Assembly: GCA_023389545.1 (NCBI GenBank) | Contig: JAEWEI010000184.1 | Coordinates: 1-5,693, forward strand | From: Actinomycetes bacterium | GTDB taxonomy: Bacteria > Actinomycetota > Actinomycetes > Actinomycetales > Cellulomonadaceae | DNA: 5,693 nucleotides | Direction: 5' to 3' | In this document: positions 1 through 5,447 of the stretch, one piece after another | How positions within the stretch are numbered: the first letter of the stretch is position 1 | Layout of the letters: every line of letters starts with the position of its first letter | The notes under the pieces: generated by a model | What the model saw: the letters and a program-made list of their open reading frames with translations, nothing else | Told to the model about the DNA's origin: nothing | The model's database searches: none | Position numbers and translations under genes: made by a program

Positions 1-557
1 CCCGGGAACACCACGGTCACAGACACGGGCGTCCCGGCGAGCTCGGAGTGCAGGCCCTCCGTCAGCAGCTTCACGGCCGCCTTCGACGCCCCGTACACGG
101 TCTGCCCGGGCACGGGGATGAACCCGCCCATGCTGGAGACGTTGACGATGTGCGCGCGCGGCCGGGCGACCAGATGCGGCAGGAACGCCTTGGTGGTGTG
201 CACCAGGCCCCAGAAGTTGATGGCCATGACGCGCTCGATGTCCGGGTAGTCCAGGTCGATCAGCGGCACAAAGGGCTGGATCACCCCCGCGCAGTTGATC
301 AGCCCGTCCACCTGGCCGTGCTCCGCGATGATCGCCGCGGGCAACGCTTCAACCGCCGCGCGGTCGGTGATGTCCACGACGTGCGTCGAGAGCCTGTCCT
401 GCCAGCCGCCCGCGCGGTCCAGGGTGGCCTTCAGGCCGTCGTCGCTGATGTCGAGCGCCGCCACGCGCGCTCCGCGCTCGAGGAGGCCGAGGACCAGCTC
501 CCGGCCGATGCCGTTGCCGCCACCCGTCACGGCGATGGTCTTGTCTGTCACCTTCAT
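1..557 (-). CDS. SDR family NAD(P)-dependent oxidoreductase (3' end missing)
   Basis: This is a classical short-chain dehydrogenase/reductase, a cytosolic Rossmann-fold enzyme that oxidises or reduces a carbonyl/alcohol substrate with a nicotinamide cofactor. It starts at ATG 557-555, with GGGAGG (571-566) 8 nt upstream, and runs off the left edge after about 185 codons. Full family members are usually 240-300 aa, so the substrate-binding C-terminus is missing. The cofactor motif TGGGNGIG lies at residues 11-18. D36 at the end of the second strand suggests NAD(H) preference. NCAG is at 88-91, in place of the usual NNAG. The catalytic tetrad is complete: N114, S142, Y155 and K159 (YGASK at 155-159). 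The gene diverges from the gene at 734. The substrate cannot be read from the sequence. The family assignment is very secure; the exact reaction is unknown. Confidence 0.95.
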   Translation of the reverse strand, partial: MKVTDKTIAVTGGGNGIGRELVLGLLERGARVAALDISDDGLKATLDRAGGWQDRLSTHVVDITDRAAVEALPAAIIAEHGQVDGLINCAGVIQPFVPLIDLDYPDIERVMAINFWGLVHTTKAFLPHLVARPRAHIVNVSSMGGFIPVPGQTVYGASKAAVKLLTEGLHSELAGTPVSVTVVFP

Positions 558-585
558 TGGGGACACCTCCCGTGGAGTCCTCGCC

Positions 586-613
586 AGGTTAAACCCGGGG
601 TTCACCGGCACAA
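586..613 (-). promoter_or_regulatory. Candidate promoter with embedded palindrome for the SDR gene
   Basis: On the minus strand, TTGTGC (613-608) and TAACCT (591-586) are separated by 16 nt and resemble actinobacterial -35 and -10 elements. They would start transcription about 20-25 nt before the SDR ATG. An imperfect 20-bp palindrome (GGTTAAACCC / GGGGTTCACC, 587-606, 8 of 10 pairs matching) fills the spacer and covers the -10 element, as a repressor operator would. This rests on visual inspection only. No regulator gene lies next to it in the window. Confidence 0.3.
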
Positions 614-673
614 CAGGACCAATGGCCCGGCATCAGGCGATGCGACGCCTGCGCGCCCACGCCTGCCGAGACT

Positions 674-711
674 CCCTGCCGGGGCTGCATAGTCCGTCAT
701 GCACGGCAGGG
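674..711 (+). promoter_or_regulatory. Inverted repeat / leader hairpin upstream of the 734 gene
   Basis: Two nested inverted repeats share one axis. The outer arms are CCCTGCCG (674-681) and CGGCAGGG (704-711); the inner arms are TGCAT (686-690) and ATGCA (699-703). The 5' side has a 4-nt bulge (682-685) and the loop is 8 nt. As RNA this would form a 13-bp interrupted stem ending 11 nt before the AAGGGG ribosome binding site of the gene at 734. It could be a leader structure that affects translation or stability, or a DNA operator. The sequence does not decide between these. Confidence 0.4.
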
Positions 712-733
712 CGGACCGAGGCAAGGGGCTGAC

Positions 734-1375
734 GTGGGTTACACGACACGGGTGGACGCGCACCACATCGACCTGCGCGGCGCCATCGCCACGCCGCACC
801 CCGTCGACTTCCTCGGTGGGCTCATCGCCGGCCTTCCCGAAGGGCGGCCACGGATCGTCACGGGCATCGCCATGGGCCCGGTGCGGGTCGAGGTCCGGCG
901 CCAGGACGCGGCGCCTCGAGGTGTCGCGGGGCGCTGGGAGGACGTCGTGGAGGCCAGCTGCCTGGCCGTGGGCGCCCACGTGCTGGCGGCCGGGCAGTAC
1001 GACGACGCGCCGGACCCGCGATTCGCGCTCAACCCACCGGGCGGCGAGTGGTTCCGGCTGCGCGTGCACGCCCGCGGCCGGGACCTCGAATACGACTTGG
1101 TGGCGGCCGTGCCCCGCGAGGAGTACCTCCTCGTCGCCTGGCCCGAAGCCCCGTCCCCACCGGCCGTGCTCAGTGCGCACTCTCGCACAGCACAGCAGCT
1201 CACGGTCGCCCAGGCGCGGCGACGGCCCCCAGCCGACGGGGCGCCAGCGGCCGACGCGGCACGCATCGCCCGCCGAGGCCTGACAGACGCCGATGCCCGG
1301 CAAGAGGCGCGGGCACGGGCGAACCTCCTGCGCGTGGAGCGCCAGCACCGCAAGGGCGGGCGGGACGGCGGGTAG
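734..1375 (+). CDS. Uncharacterised actinobacterial protein, 213 aa
   Basis: I do not recognise a characterised family. The GTG start at 734 follows AAGGGG (723-728) by 5 nt, and the ORF has typical high-GC coding bias. The N-terminal 145 residues look like a globular, mainly beta domain: alternating hydrophobic stretches at 40-54, 70-87 and 107-125, then the pattern EEYLLVAWP at 129-137. The arrangement WEDVVEAS (68-75), then a 'WFRLRVHARGRD' strand (106-117), then 'EEYLLVAWP' resembles, from memory, small Streptomyces hypothetical proteins with WEEVVEVS...YRVR...YLLQFWP. This likeness is unverified. Residues 150-213 are low-complexity, rich in Ala, Arg and Gln, probably helical or disordered and strongly basic at the end, which could mean nucleic acid or protein contact. 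No signal peptide, membrane segment or catalytic motif is visible. The protein is presumably cytosolic, and no function is proposed. Confidence 0.8.
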   Translation: MGYTTRVDAHHIDLRGAIATPHPVDFLGGLIAGLPEGRPRIVTGIAMGPVRVEVRRQDAAPRGVAGRWEDVVEASCLAVGAHVLAAGQYDDAPDPRFALNPPGGEWFRLRVHARGRDLEYDLVAAVPREEYLLVAWPEAPSPPAVLSAHSRTAQQLTVAQARRRPPADGAPAADAARIARRGLTDADARQEARARANLLRVERQHRKGGRDGG

Positions 1376-1515
1376 CCGCGGCCGGCCGCCCGCTGCGGCA
1401 TTCGCCCACAGACGCGCCCGATCGCTGTGTTGGCAGCGGTCGCCCGGGACGGCAGTCCCTGGCGCCGTGGCCCGGCCAGGTGCAGCATGGGGCGCACGTC
1501 AAGGAGGAGGTCGTC

Positions 1516-1854
1516 ATGGGCTCGCATCACCGACCGAAGGACCCGCACCACACGCCGGGCGCCAAGAAGGACACGGGCGCCCTCGCCAAACTCGTCCAGC
1601 TGATCGCGATCGGGCTGACTGTCGCCGCCATCGTCAAGGAGTTGCGCACGCCGCGGGAGCAGCGGACCTGGCATGGCAGCGTCGCCAAGTACGTCCCCTA
1701 CGACTTCCGCATGCCCACCATCGCCCGCGCCCGCGAGCGGATGTGGGCCCCGGAGGACGCCCAGCTGGTGAAGCCGGAGGTGTTCGGCCTGGGGTGGACG
1801 CTGAACTTCGGCCGCCTGGCCGCCCTCGCCCGCAGACGCGTCTCCGCCGGCTGA
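1516..1854 (+). CDS. Small membrane-anchored protein, DUF5808-like, 112 aa
   Basis: The ATG at 1516 is preceded by a near-perfect Shine-Dalgarno AAGGAGGAGG (1501-1510) with 5-nt spacing, so the start is firm even though the frame stays open far upstream (from at least 1048). The N-terminus is His- and Lys-rich (residues 1-22). One hydrophobic segment follows at about residues 25-41 (LVQLIAIGLTVAAIV), probably a single membrane-spanning helix. The C-terminal part carries PYDFRMPT (60-67), MWAPED (75-80) and VFGLGWTLNFGRL (88-100). From memory these match the DUF5808 signature, in which a P-x-x-F-G-x-G-W-T-x-N-F core is conserved in many actinobacterial small proteins. The molecular function of that family is not known to me. 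A hairpin terminator follows 5 nt after the stop. The gene appears to be transcribed alone or with the gene ending at 1375, 140 nt upstream. Confidence 0.85.
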   Translation: MGSHHRPKDPHHTPGAKKDTGALAKLVQLIAIGLTVAAIVKELRTPREQRTWHGSVAKYVPYDFRMPTIARARERMWAPEDAQLVKPEVFGLGWTLNFGRLAALARRRVSAG

Positions 1855-1857
1855 CCT

Positions 1858-1881
1858 GTCTCGAGCCCGACGGCTCGAGGC
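1858..1881 (+). terminator. Hairpin terminator after the DUF5808-like gene
   Basis: CTCGAGCC (1860-1867) pairs perfectly with GGCTCGAG (1872-1879) around a 4-nt CGAC loop. A G-U pair and a G-C pair (1858-1859 with 1880-1881) can extend the stem to 10 bp. It starts 3 nt after the stop codon of the upstream gene. No U-tract follows, which is common for high-GC actinobacterial terminators. Confidence 0.55.
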
Positions 1882-2074
1882 TTCCAGGGAGTCGCGGCTG
1901 TCGGTGCCACTCCCCCGGCGTCCGGAAGGATGAGGTCAATACCCCCCCCCGGAGGACGGCGCCGAACGGGAGCGATGGACCCTTCGGCGGCGTGAGGTCC
2001 ACGTGGGAATGACCCGAGCGCGTGACGGCCTGTGGGTGGCGCTGGACTGAGGCCGTGCCTGCCTCCCCCAGGTC

Positions 2075-2091
2075 GAGCGGCTGGGCCGCTC
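2075..2091 (-). terminator. Hairpin overlapping the oxidoreductase stop codon
   Basis: GAGCGGC (2075-2081) and GCCGCTC (2085-2091) form a perfect 7-bp stem with a 3-nt loop. On the minus strand the 5' arm begins within the TGA stop codon (2092-2090) of the oxidoreductase gene. The position suits a terminator or a 3'-end stabiliser, but there is no U-tract. Together with the hairpin at 1858-1881 it would insulate the convergent pair. Confidence 0.35.
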
Positions 2092-3043
2092 AGCCGGGCA
2101 CGATGACCGCGCGACCCGGGCCGCTGTGGCCCCACGCGTCAGCGACTCGCTCCAACGGGTACGCCGTGGAGGGAGCCTCGAGGACGCCGTCGGCGATGAG
2201 CCGCATGATCCGCGGCAGCTCGGCCATCATCCGGCTCGTCGAGACCGAGCCCGCGCCGCTCCCGATGATGCGGATCCGGCGGCTGCGGAGCAGCGCGGCC
2301 GGCAGTGCCGCCTCCAGCCCGCCGAGTGAGCCGATCTGCACGTAGGTGATGCCACCCTCCTCGTCCTCAGCCAGGCCGCGTCGGCCGAGGACGGCGAACG
2401 TGGCCTCGGCGACCGGGCCCCAGACGTAGTCGAGCACCAGGGAGGGCGCCTCGTCGCCGATCGCCGCGGCCATCGCGTCGGCGGGGTCCCCGGTGCCGAG
2501 TGACACGACCGTCGCCCCACGTGCGGAGAGCCGCGCGAGGGCCTCGGGGTCACGGCCCGCCGCGACGACTCTCTGGGCGCCGAGGGCGAATGCCGATTGG
2601 ACGGCCATGCTGCCGGACATGCCGGTGGCGCCCAGCACGAGCACGACGCCGATCTCCCCGTGCTCCTCTTGGTGCGCGGTCAGCGCGAACCAGCCCGACA
2701 TCCCCGGGTTGACCCCTGCGGCGATTGCGAGCGGGTCGGCGCCCTGGGGCACCTCCAGGCTGAACGGCGTGACGAGCCGCTCGGCCATGGTGCCCCACGG
2801 CGCACGCGGGAATCCCGTGAACACCAGGCGCCCGTCGGCGGTCCGCGCGACGGCGTCGACCCCGGCGACCAAGGGGTAGCGGTGCTCGCTCCCGTAGTGC
2901 TGGCCAGCGGCGATCGCCTTGGTGACCCGGTGCACCCCGGCGGCGACGAGTTCGAGCGACTCCTGGCCGGGCATCGGCTCGGGCTCGGGGAAGTCCGAGC
3001 AGACGGGACCAGCGCCGGGCCCCGCGACAACTGCAGCACGCAT
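2090..3043 (-). CDS. Zinc-free MDR-family NAD(P)H:quinone/alcohol oxidoreductase
   Basis: This is a medium-chain dehydrogenase/reductase, a cytosolic NADPH-dependent enzyme of the quinone oxidoreductase branch. The ATG at 3043-3041 follows AAGGAGG (3055-3049) with 5-nt spacing. The open frame continues upstream across the tetR promoter, but that extension has no coding character and is rejected. The protein is 317 aa, normal for the family. Residues 1-125 form the GroES-like substrate domain (VAGVDAVAR at 59-67, GTMAE at 84-88, NPGMSGWFAL at 112-121). Residues 130-255 form the Rossmann domain, with VLVLGATGMSG at 134-144. AAGRD at 161-165 places R164 after the second strand, favouring NADPH. 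The Cys/His zinc ligands of true alcohol dehydrogenases are absent. DYVWG (205-209) and VQIGS (235-239) are, from memory, typical of a Streptomyces subfamily often labelled 'zinc-binding alcohol dehydrogenase', which would be a misnomer here. It is divergent from and probably repressed by the TetR regulator at 3108. The physiological substrate is unknown; reduction of quinones or enones is an inference. Confidence 0.93.
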   Translation of the reverse strand: MRAAVVAGPGAGPVCSDFPEPEPMPGQESLELVAAGVHRVTKAIAAGQHYGSEHRYPLVAGVDAVARTADGRLVFTGFPRAPWGTMAERLVTPFSLEVPQGADPLAIAAGVNPGMSGWFALTAHQEEHGEIGVVLVLGATGMSGSMAVQSAFALGAQRVVAAGRDPEALARLSARGATVVSLGTGDPADAMAAAIGDEAPSLVLDYVWGPVAEATFAVLGRRGLAEDEEGGITYVQIGSLGGLEAALPAALLRSRRIRIIGSGAGSVSTSRMMAELPRIMRLIADGVLEAPSTAYPLERVADAWGHSGPGRAVIVPG

Positions 3044-3052
3044 GGCAGCCTC

Positions 3053-3067
3053 CTTAACTAAGTTCAA
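3053..3067. promoter_or_regulatory. Candidate TetR operator O1, next to the oxidoreductase start
   Basis: CTTAAC-TAA-GTTCAA is an imperfect copy of the perfect palindrome at 3084-3098, with the same 6-3-6 layout and 10 of 12 arm bases shared. It overlaps the oxidoreductase ribosome binding site (3049-3055). It also overlaps a possible -35 element for tetR (TTCAAT, 3063-3068) and a possible weak -10 for the oxidoreductase (GAACTT, minus strand 3065-3060). A bound repressor would therefore block expression leftward and probably rightward. Confidence 0.5.
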
Positions 3068-3091
3068 TGGGTTTCCACTGTCGCTTAACGT
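3063..3091 (+). promoter_or_regulatory. Candidate tetR promoter
   Basis: TTCAAT (3063-3068) and TAACGT (3086-3091) are separated by 17 nt and fit an actinobacterial -35/-10 pair, with the -10 matching TANNNT. Transcription would start near 3097-3099. That gives a leader of about 10 nt to GTG 3108, or a leaderless message starting at GTG 3099. The -35 lies in O1 and the -10 lies in O2, which would give tight autoregulation. The -35 match is poor. Confidence 0.35.
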
Positions 3092-3098
3092 TGTTAAG
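3084..3098. promoter_or_regulatory. Candidate TetR operator O2, next to the tetR start
   Basis: CTTAACGTTGTTAAG is a perfect palindrome with 6-bp arms and a 3-bp centre. It lies directly before the TetR-family gene and is strikingly AT-rich for this DNA. Short palindromes of this kind between a TetR gene and a divergent neighbour are the usual TetR-family operators. Its centre (3091) is 31 bp from that of O1 (3060), about three helical turns, so two repressor dimers could bind the same face of the helix. Confidence 0.6.
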
Positions 3099-3107
3099 GT
3101 GTCAACC

Positions 3108-3737
3108 GTGACCAAGAGACTGAGCCGCGAGCGGATCGTGGCGGCCGCACTGGACCAGCTCGACGAGCACGGGATCGACGGCGTGACGGTGCGCGCGGTG
3201 GCCACGCGGCTCGAGGTGAAAGCCCCCGCGTTGTACTGGCACGTCCACGACAAGCAGGAACTGCTCGACGAGATGGGCACGGAGATCCAGCGGCGCGTGA
3301 ACGCGGCCTTCATCGCAGGCTTCGCCGGCCGGGACTGGCGGGAGAGCCTCGAGGGCTACGCCCGCATCCTGCGCGCCGAGTACCTCGCGCATCGCGACGG
3401 CGCGCGCACGTTCAGCGGAACGCGCCTCACCGACCCCGAGGCGCTGCGGGCACAGGAGGTGTGGCTGCGCTCCTGGACAGCGGCCGGGCTCCAGCTGGCC
3501 GACGCCATGGACGCCGTCGATCTGGTGACGTCCTTCGTCGTCGGCTTCGTCATCGAGGAGCAGGAGCGCAGCCAGTCCGACGCGGCGCGGTACTCCCTCG
3601 AGGCCCGTGACGCGATGGTCGGCGATGAAGCGCCCCTCGTCGTCGCGGCGGGCCACGCGCGCGGCGACGAGGACGCGCGATTCGAGCGCCAACTCGCGAT
3701 CGTGCTGACCGGGATCGACGCCCAGCTCGGATCCTGA
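3108..3737 (+). CDS. TetR-family transcriptional repressor (TetR-class C-terminus)
   Basis: This is a one-component DNA-binding regulator of 209 aa that should act as a dimer released from DNA by a small ligand. Residues 6-52 form the N-terminal three-helix DNA-binding domain. The helix-turn-helix spans about 28-47 (VRAVATRLEVKAPALYWHVH), followed by DKQELLDEM (48-56), which is typical of the TetR/AcrR family. The 'VKAPALYWHV' recognition helix resembles the tetracycline-repressor branch. Residues 60-209 form the ligand-binding and dimerisation domain, with a helix DAVDLVTSFVVGFVIEEQE at 135-153. GTG 3108 has AAGG (3096-3099) 8 nt upstream and is chosen as the start. An in-frame GTG at 3099 is the alternative, plausible if the transcript is leaderless. 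The gene is divergent from the oxidoreductase at 3043 with 64 bases between the starts, so local control of that enzyme is the obvious inference. The ligand is unknown. Confidence 0.93.
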   Translation: MTKRLSRERIVAAALDQLDEHGIDGVTVRAVATRLEVKAPALYWHVHDKQELLDEMGTEIQRRVNAAFIAGFAGRDWRESLEGYARILRAEYLAHRDGARTFSGTRLTDPEALRAQEVWLRSWTAAGLQLADAMDAVDLVTSFVVGFVIEEQERSQSDAARYSLEARDAMVGDEAPLVVAAGHARGDEDARFERQLAIVLTGIDAQLGS

Positions 3738-3739
3738 CC

Positions 3740-3754
3740 GAGCGTCGAGCGCTC
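3740..3754 (+). terminator. Short hairpin after tetR
   Basis: GAGCG (3740-3744) pairs with CGCTC (3750-3754) around a 5-nt loop, 2 nt after the tetR stop. It is a small stem without a U-tract, so this is a weak terminator candidate supported mainly by its position. Confidence 0.25.
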
Positions 3755-3822
3755 ATCCGTCCCTTCAGTCGCTCGCATCACCGGCCGATGCTCCAGGCAT
3801 GACGAGTGGCGCCGAGGGCGGG

Positions 3823-4701
3823 ATGTCGACCACGAAGGTGATGCGTCTGCGGTACGCGGGCCGATGCCGCGCTTGCGGGAAGGCGCTATCGGCGGGCGTC
3901 TCCGCCGAGTACGACCGGGCCAGCAAGACGGTGCGGTGCCTCGACTGCCCCACGGCAACGCCCGCACTAAGAGGTGGCGCGCCTGACCATGCGACGGCGC
4001 GGCCCGTGGAGGCCAGCCCTCCCGAGAGCGGACAGCCGGAGATCGCCTCGGGCAAGGCTGGCGGCTCCGCCCGACGTGAGTACGAGCGTCGAAGCTCGAA
4101 GCGCGAGGAACGCGTCCGCGCCGCACATCCCCGGATCGGGGGGTTCCTGCTCGCCATCTCCGAAGAACCGCAGAGCACGAGAGCGTGGGCCGTCGGGGCC
4201 CGGGGTGAGGCCCTGCTCGGCAAGGGCCTCGACGGGCTCGCCGCGAAGGGCGTGCGCGTGCTGCACGATCGCCGTATCCCACGGACCAGGGCGAACATCG
4301 ACCACCTCGCGGTCTCGTCGGCGGGCGTCTTCGTCATTGATGCGAAGCGGTACTCAGGACGTCCGTCGAAGCGGTCGGTCGGCGGGCTCTTCCGCCCACG
4401 GGTCACGCTGCTCATGGTCGGTGGGCGCAACCAGACCAAACTGGTCGACGGCGTGCACAAGCAGGTGGACGTGGTCCGGAGCGCGCTCGACGCCGCGGGG
4501 TTCGCCGACGTTCCCGTGCGCGGGATGCTGTGCTTCATCGAGGCGAGCTGGCCGCTCATCGGCGGGTCCTTTGTCATCGACGGCGTCGACGTCCTGTGGC
4601 CCAAGAAGGCCGCCGAGCATCTGCTCGCCCCCGGCACGCTCGACGAGGCGATGACGGACCGAGTCCACCGCACACTGGCCACGGCATTCCCGCCTGCCTG
4701 A
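3823..4701 (+). CDS. Zinc ribbon-NERD domain protein (nuclease-related)
   Basis: The protein has two parts joined by a charged linker. The N-terminus carries a four-cysteine zinc-ribbon-like motif: C15-x2-C18 (CRACGK) and C39-x2-C42 (CLDC). Residues 45-105 are a Pro/Ala/Ser-rich then Arg/Glu-rich linker. Residues 118-290 are a NERD domain, related to PD-(D/E)xK nucleases. GARGE (125-129) gives the conserved Glu, NIDHLAV (158-164) a conserved Asp, and VFVIDAKRYSG (169-179) the D-x-A-K catalytic pair (D173, K175). All four expected acidic/basic residues are present, so the domain may be an active DNA nuclease or DNA-processing enzyme, although few NERD proteins have been tested. No helicase or kinase domain is fused. 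The start is uncertain: ATG 3823 has GAGGG (3814-3818) 4 nt upstream and the following residues resemble the family N-terminus; ATG 3799, in frame, would add 8 residues with a poor ribosome binding site. The gene is convergent with the kinase at 4756, with a 54-nt gap. Confidence 0.9.
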   Translation: MSTTKVMRLRYAGRCRACGKALSAGVSAEYDRASKTVRCLDCPTATPALRGGAPDHATARPVEASPPESGQPEIASGKAGGSARREYERRSSKREERVRAAHPRIGGFLLAISEEPQSTRAWAVGARGEALLGKGLDGLAAKGVRVLHDRRIPRTRANIDHLAVSSAGVFVIDAKRYSGRPSKRSVGGLFRPRVTLLMVGGRNQTKLVDGVHKQVDVVRSALDAAGFADVPVRGMLCFIEASWPLIGGSFVIDGVDVLWPKKAAEHLLAPGTLDEAMTDRVHRTLATAFPPA

Positions 4702-4755
4702 GCCGGCCGAACGACCTGACACGCGAGGGTGGAGCCGTCCCTGTGGCCCGACCCC

Positions 4756-5418
4756 TCAGCGCGTGTGGCGAACGGCTGCCGCATCGATGATCCGGGGGGT
4801 GTCGACGTCGGTGTTGTCGACCACCAGCGAGGCGCGTTCCCACGGTGCGGCATCGCGGAAGTAGGCCCGCTGGGCGCCCACGTACCGGTGCATCAACCCG
4901 CTCTCGGGATCGGCATCGAGACCGTCGCGCTGCGCCATGCGCCTGGCGGCCTCCAGAAAGGGCACATCGAGGAACACCGAGAAGTCCCAGAACCGCCTGA
5001 GCTCGTCACGGTGGAGGAAGACCCCCTCGACCAGCACCAGCGCATCGGGGGGCGCCCGGAGCGGGTCAGCCTCCACAATCTGATCGTTGGCGTGGTCATA
5101 CGACGCTGGGCGGTAGAGCCCGCTACCGGCAGCGGCCAACGGCGTGAGCGCCCACGAGATGAGCGCCTCGTAGTTGAAGGCGTCGAGCCAGAATCCCTCG
5201 GGCGAGTGCCGCCCCCTCGCGCGCCGGATCGCCGACGGGTTGAAGAAGTCATCGACGTGCAGCACGATCACCGGTCGTCCGTCGCCGCGCCGCGCCAGCC
5301 GCTCGGCGAAGATGCTCTTCCCGCTCCCCCCGACGCCGTCGATCGCCACCACGGCGCGGCTCTGCCGGGGCACGCCCGCCAGCACGCGCCCGACGATCGC
5401 GTCGAAGTCGCCACCCAT
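4756..5418 (-). CDS. Uridine kinase-like P-loop kinase
   Basis: This is a cytosolic P-loop kinase of the uridine kinase/phosphoribulokinase superfamily, 220 aa, a usual length. The Walker A motif GVGGSGKS is at residues 28-35, followed by VDDFF (55-59), the substrate-side acidic motif in uridine kinases. YDHANDQ at 107-113 occupies the place of the uridine kinase 'FDHP' region. LVLVEGVFL at 127-135 is the Walker B-like strand with E131. An Arg-rich lid lies around 159-188 (RRMAQRDG...RYVGAQRAYFRD). Family members phosphorylate uridine/cytidine in pyrimidine salvage, but actinobacteria carry several such paralogues whose substrates are unproven, so no gene symbol is given. ATG 5418 is chosen because GGGGGA lies 3 nt upstream. 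An in-frame GTG at 5433 would add five residues but has no ribosome binding site. The gene is divergent from the membrane protein at 5571; a hairpin-forming repeat lies upstream at 5448-5471. Confidence 0.9.
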   Translation of the reverse strand: MGGDFDAIVGRVLAGVPRQSRAVVAIDGVGGSGKSIFAERLARRGDGRPVIVLHVDDFFNPSAIRRARGRHSPEGFWLDAFNYEALISWALTPLAAAGSGLYRPASYDHANDQIVEADPLRAPPDALVLVEGVFLHRDELRRFWDFSVFLDVPFLEAARRMAQRDGLDADPESGLMHRYVGAQRAYFRDAAPWERASLVVDNTDVDTPRIIDAAAVRHTR

Positions 5419-5447
5419 CAGTCCCCCATCCACTCGCAGAGGCGTTG

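Noticed and set aside
602..1348. Long minus-strand open frame opposite the 734 gene
   Set aside because: It is antisense to a better-supported gene with a ribosome site, and its composition (Arg/Pro/Gly-rich, no motifs) is typical of shadow frames in high-GC DNA.
1378..1389. GCGGCCGGCCGC palindrome after the 734 gene stop codon
   Set aside because: It gives only a 4-bp stem if folded with a normal loop, and such GC palindromes are frequent by chance here. It is too weak to call a terminator.
1446..1459. GGGAC-GGCA-GTCCC mini-hairpin before the DUF5808-like gene
   Set aside because: It is a 5-bp stem with no additional support and is expected by chance at this GC content.
739..1674. 311-codon minus-strand open frame across two plus-strand genes and their gap
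   Set aside because: It is a low-complexity Arg/Ser/Ala-rich translation covering two supported genes; no family motif is visible.
1942..1950. Run of nine C residues in the convergent gap
   Set aside because: I considered a phase-variable tract or a CsoR-type TACCCC...GGGGTA operator. It is outside any reading frame and has no matching inverted half-site.
1855..2089. Possible small gene or RNA in the convergent gap
   Set aside because: Short ATG/GTG frames here end within a few codons and lack ribosome sites; no tRNA-like fold was seen. Apart from the hairpins, the C-run and one copy of the 14-bp repeat, nothing was found.
3044..3313. 90-residue N-terminal extension of the reductase frame
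   Set aside because: It runs through the operators and antisense to tetR. It is Ser/Thr-rich with no homology pattern, and the downstream ATG 3043 has a perfect ribosome site and begins the recognisable GroES-like domain.
3765..4853. 362-codon minus-strand open frame opposite the NERD gene
   Set aside because: It is antisense to a gene with clear zinc-ribbon and NERD motifs; the translation has no recognisable domain and overlaps the kinase 3' end.
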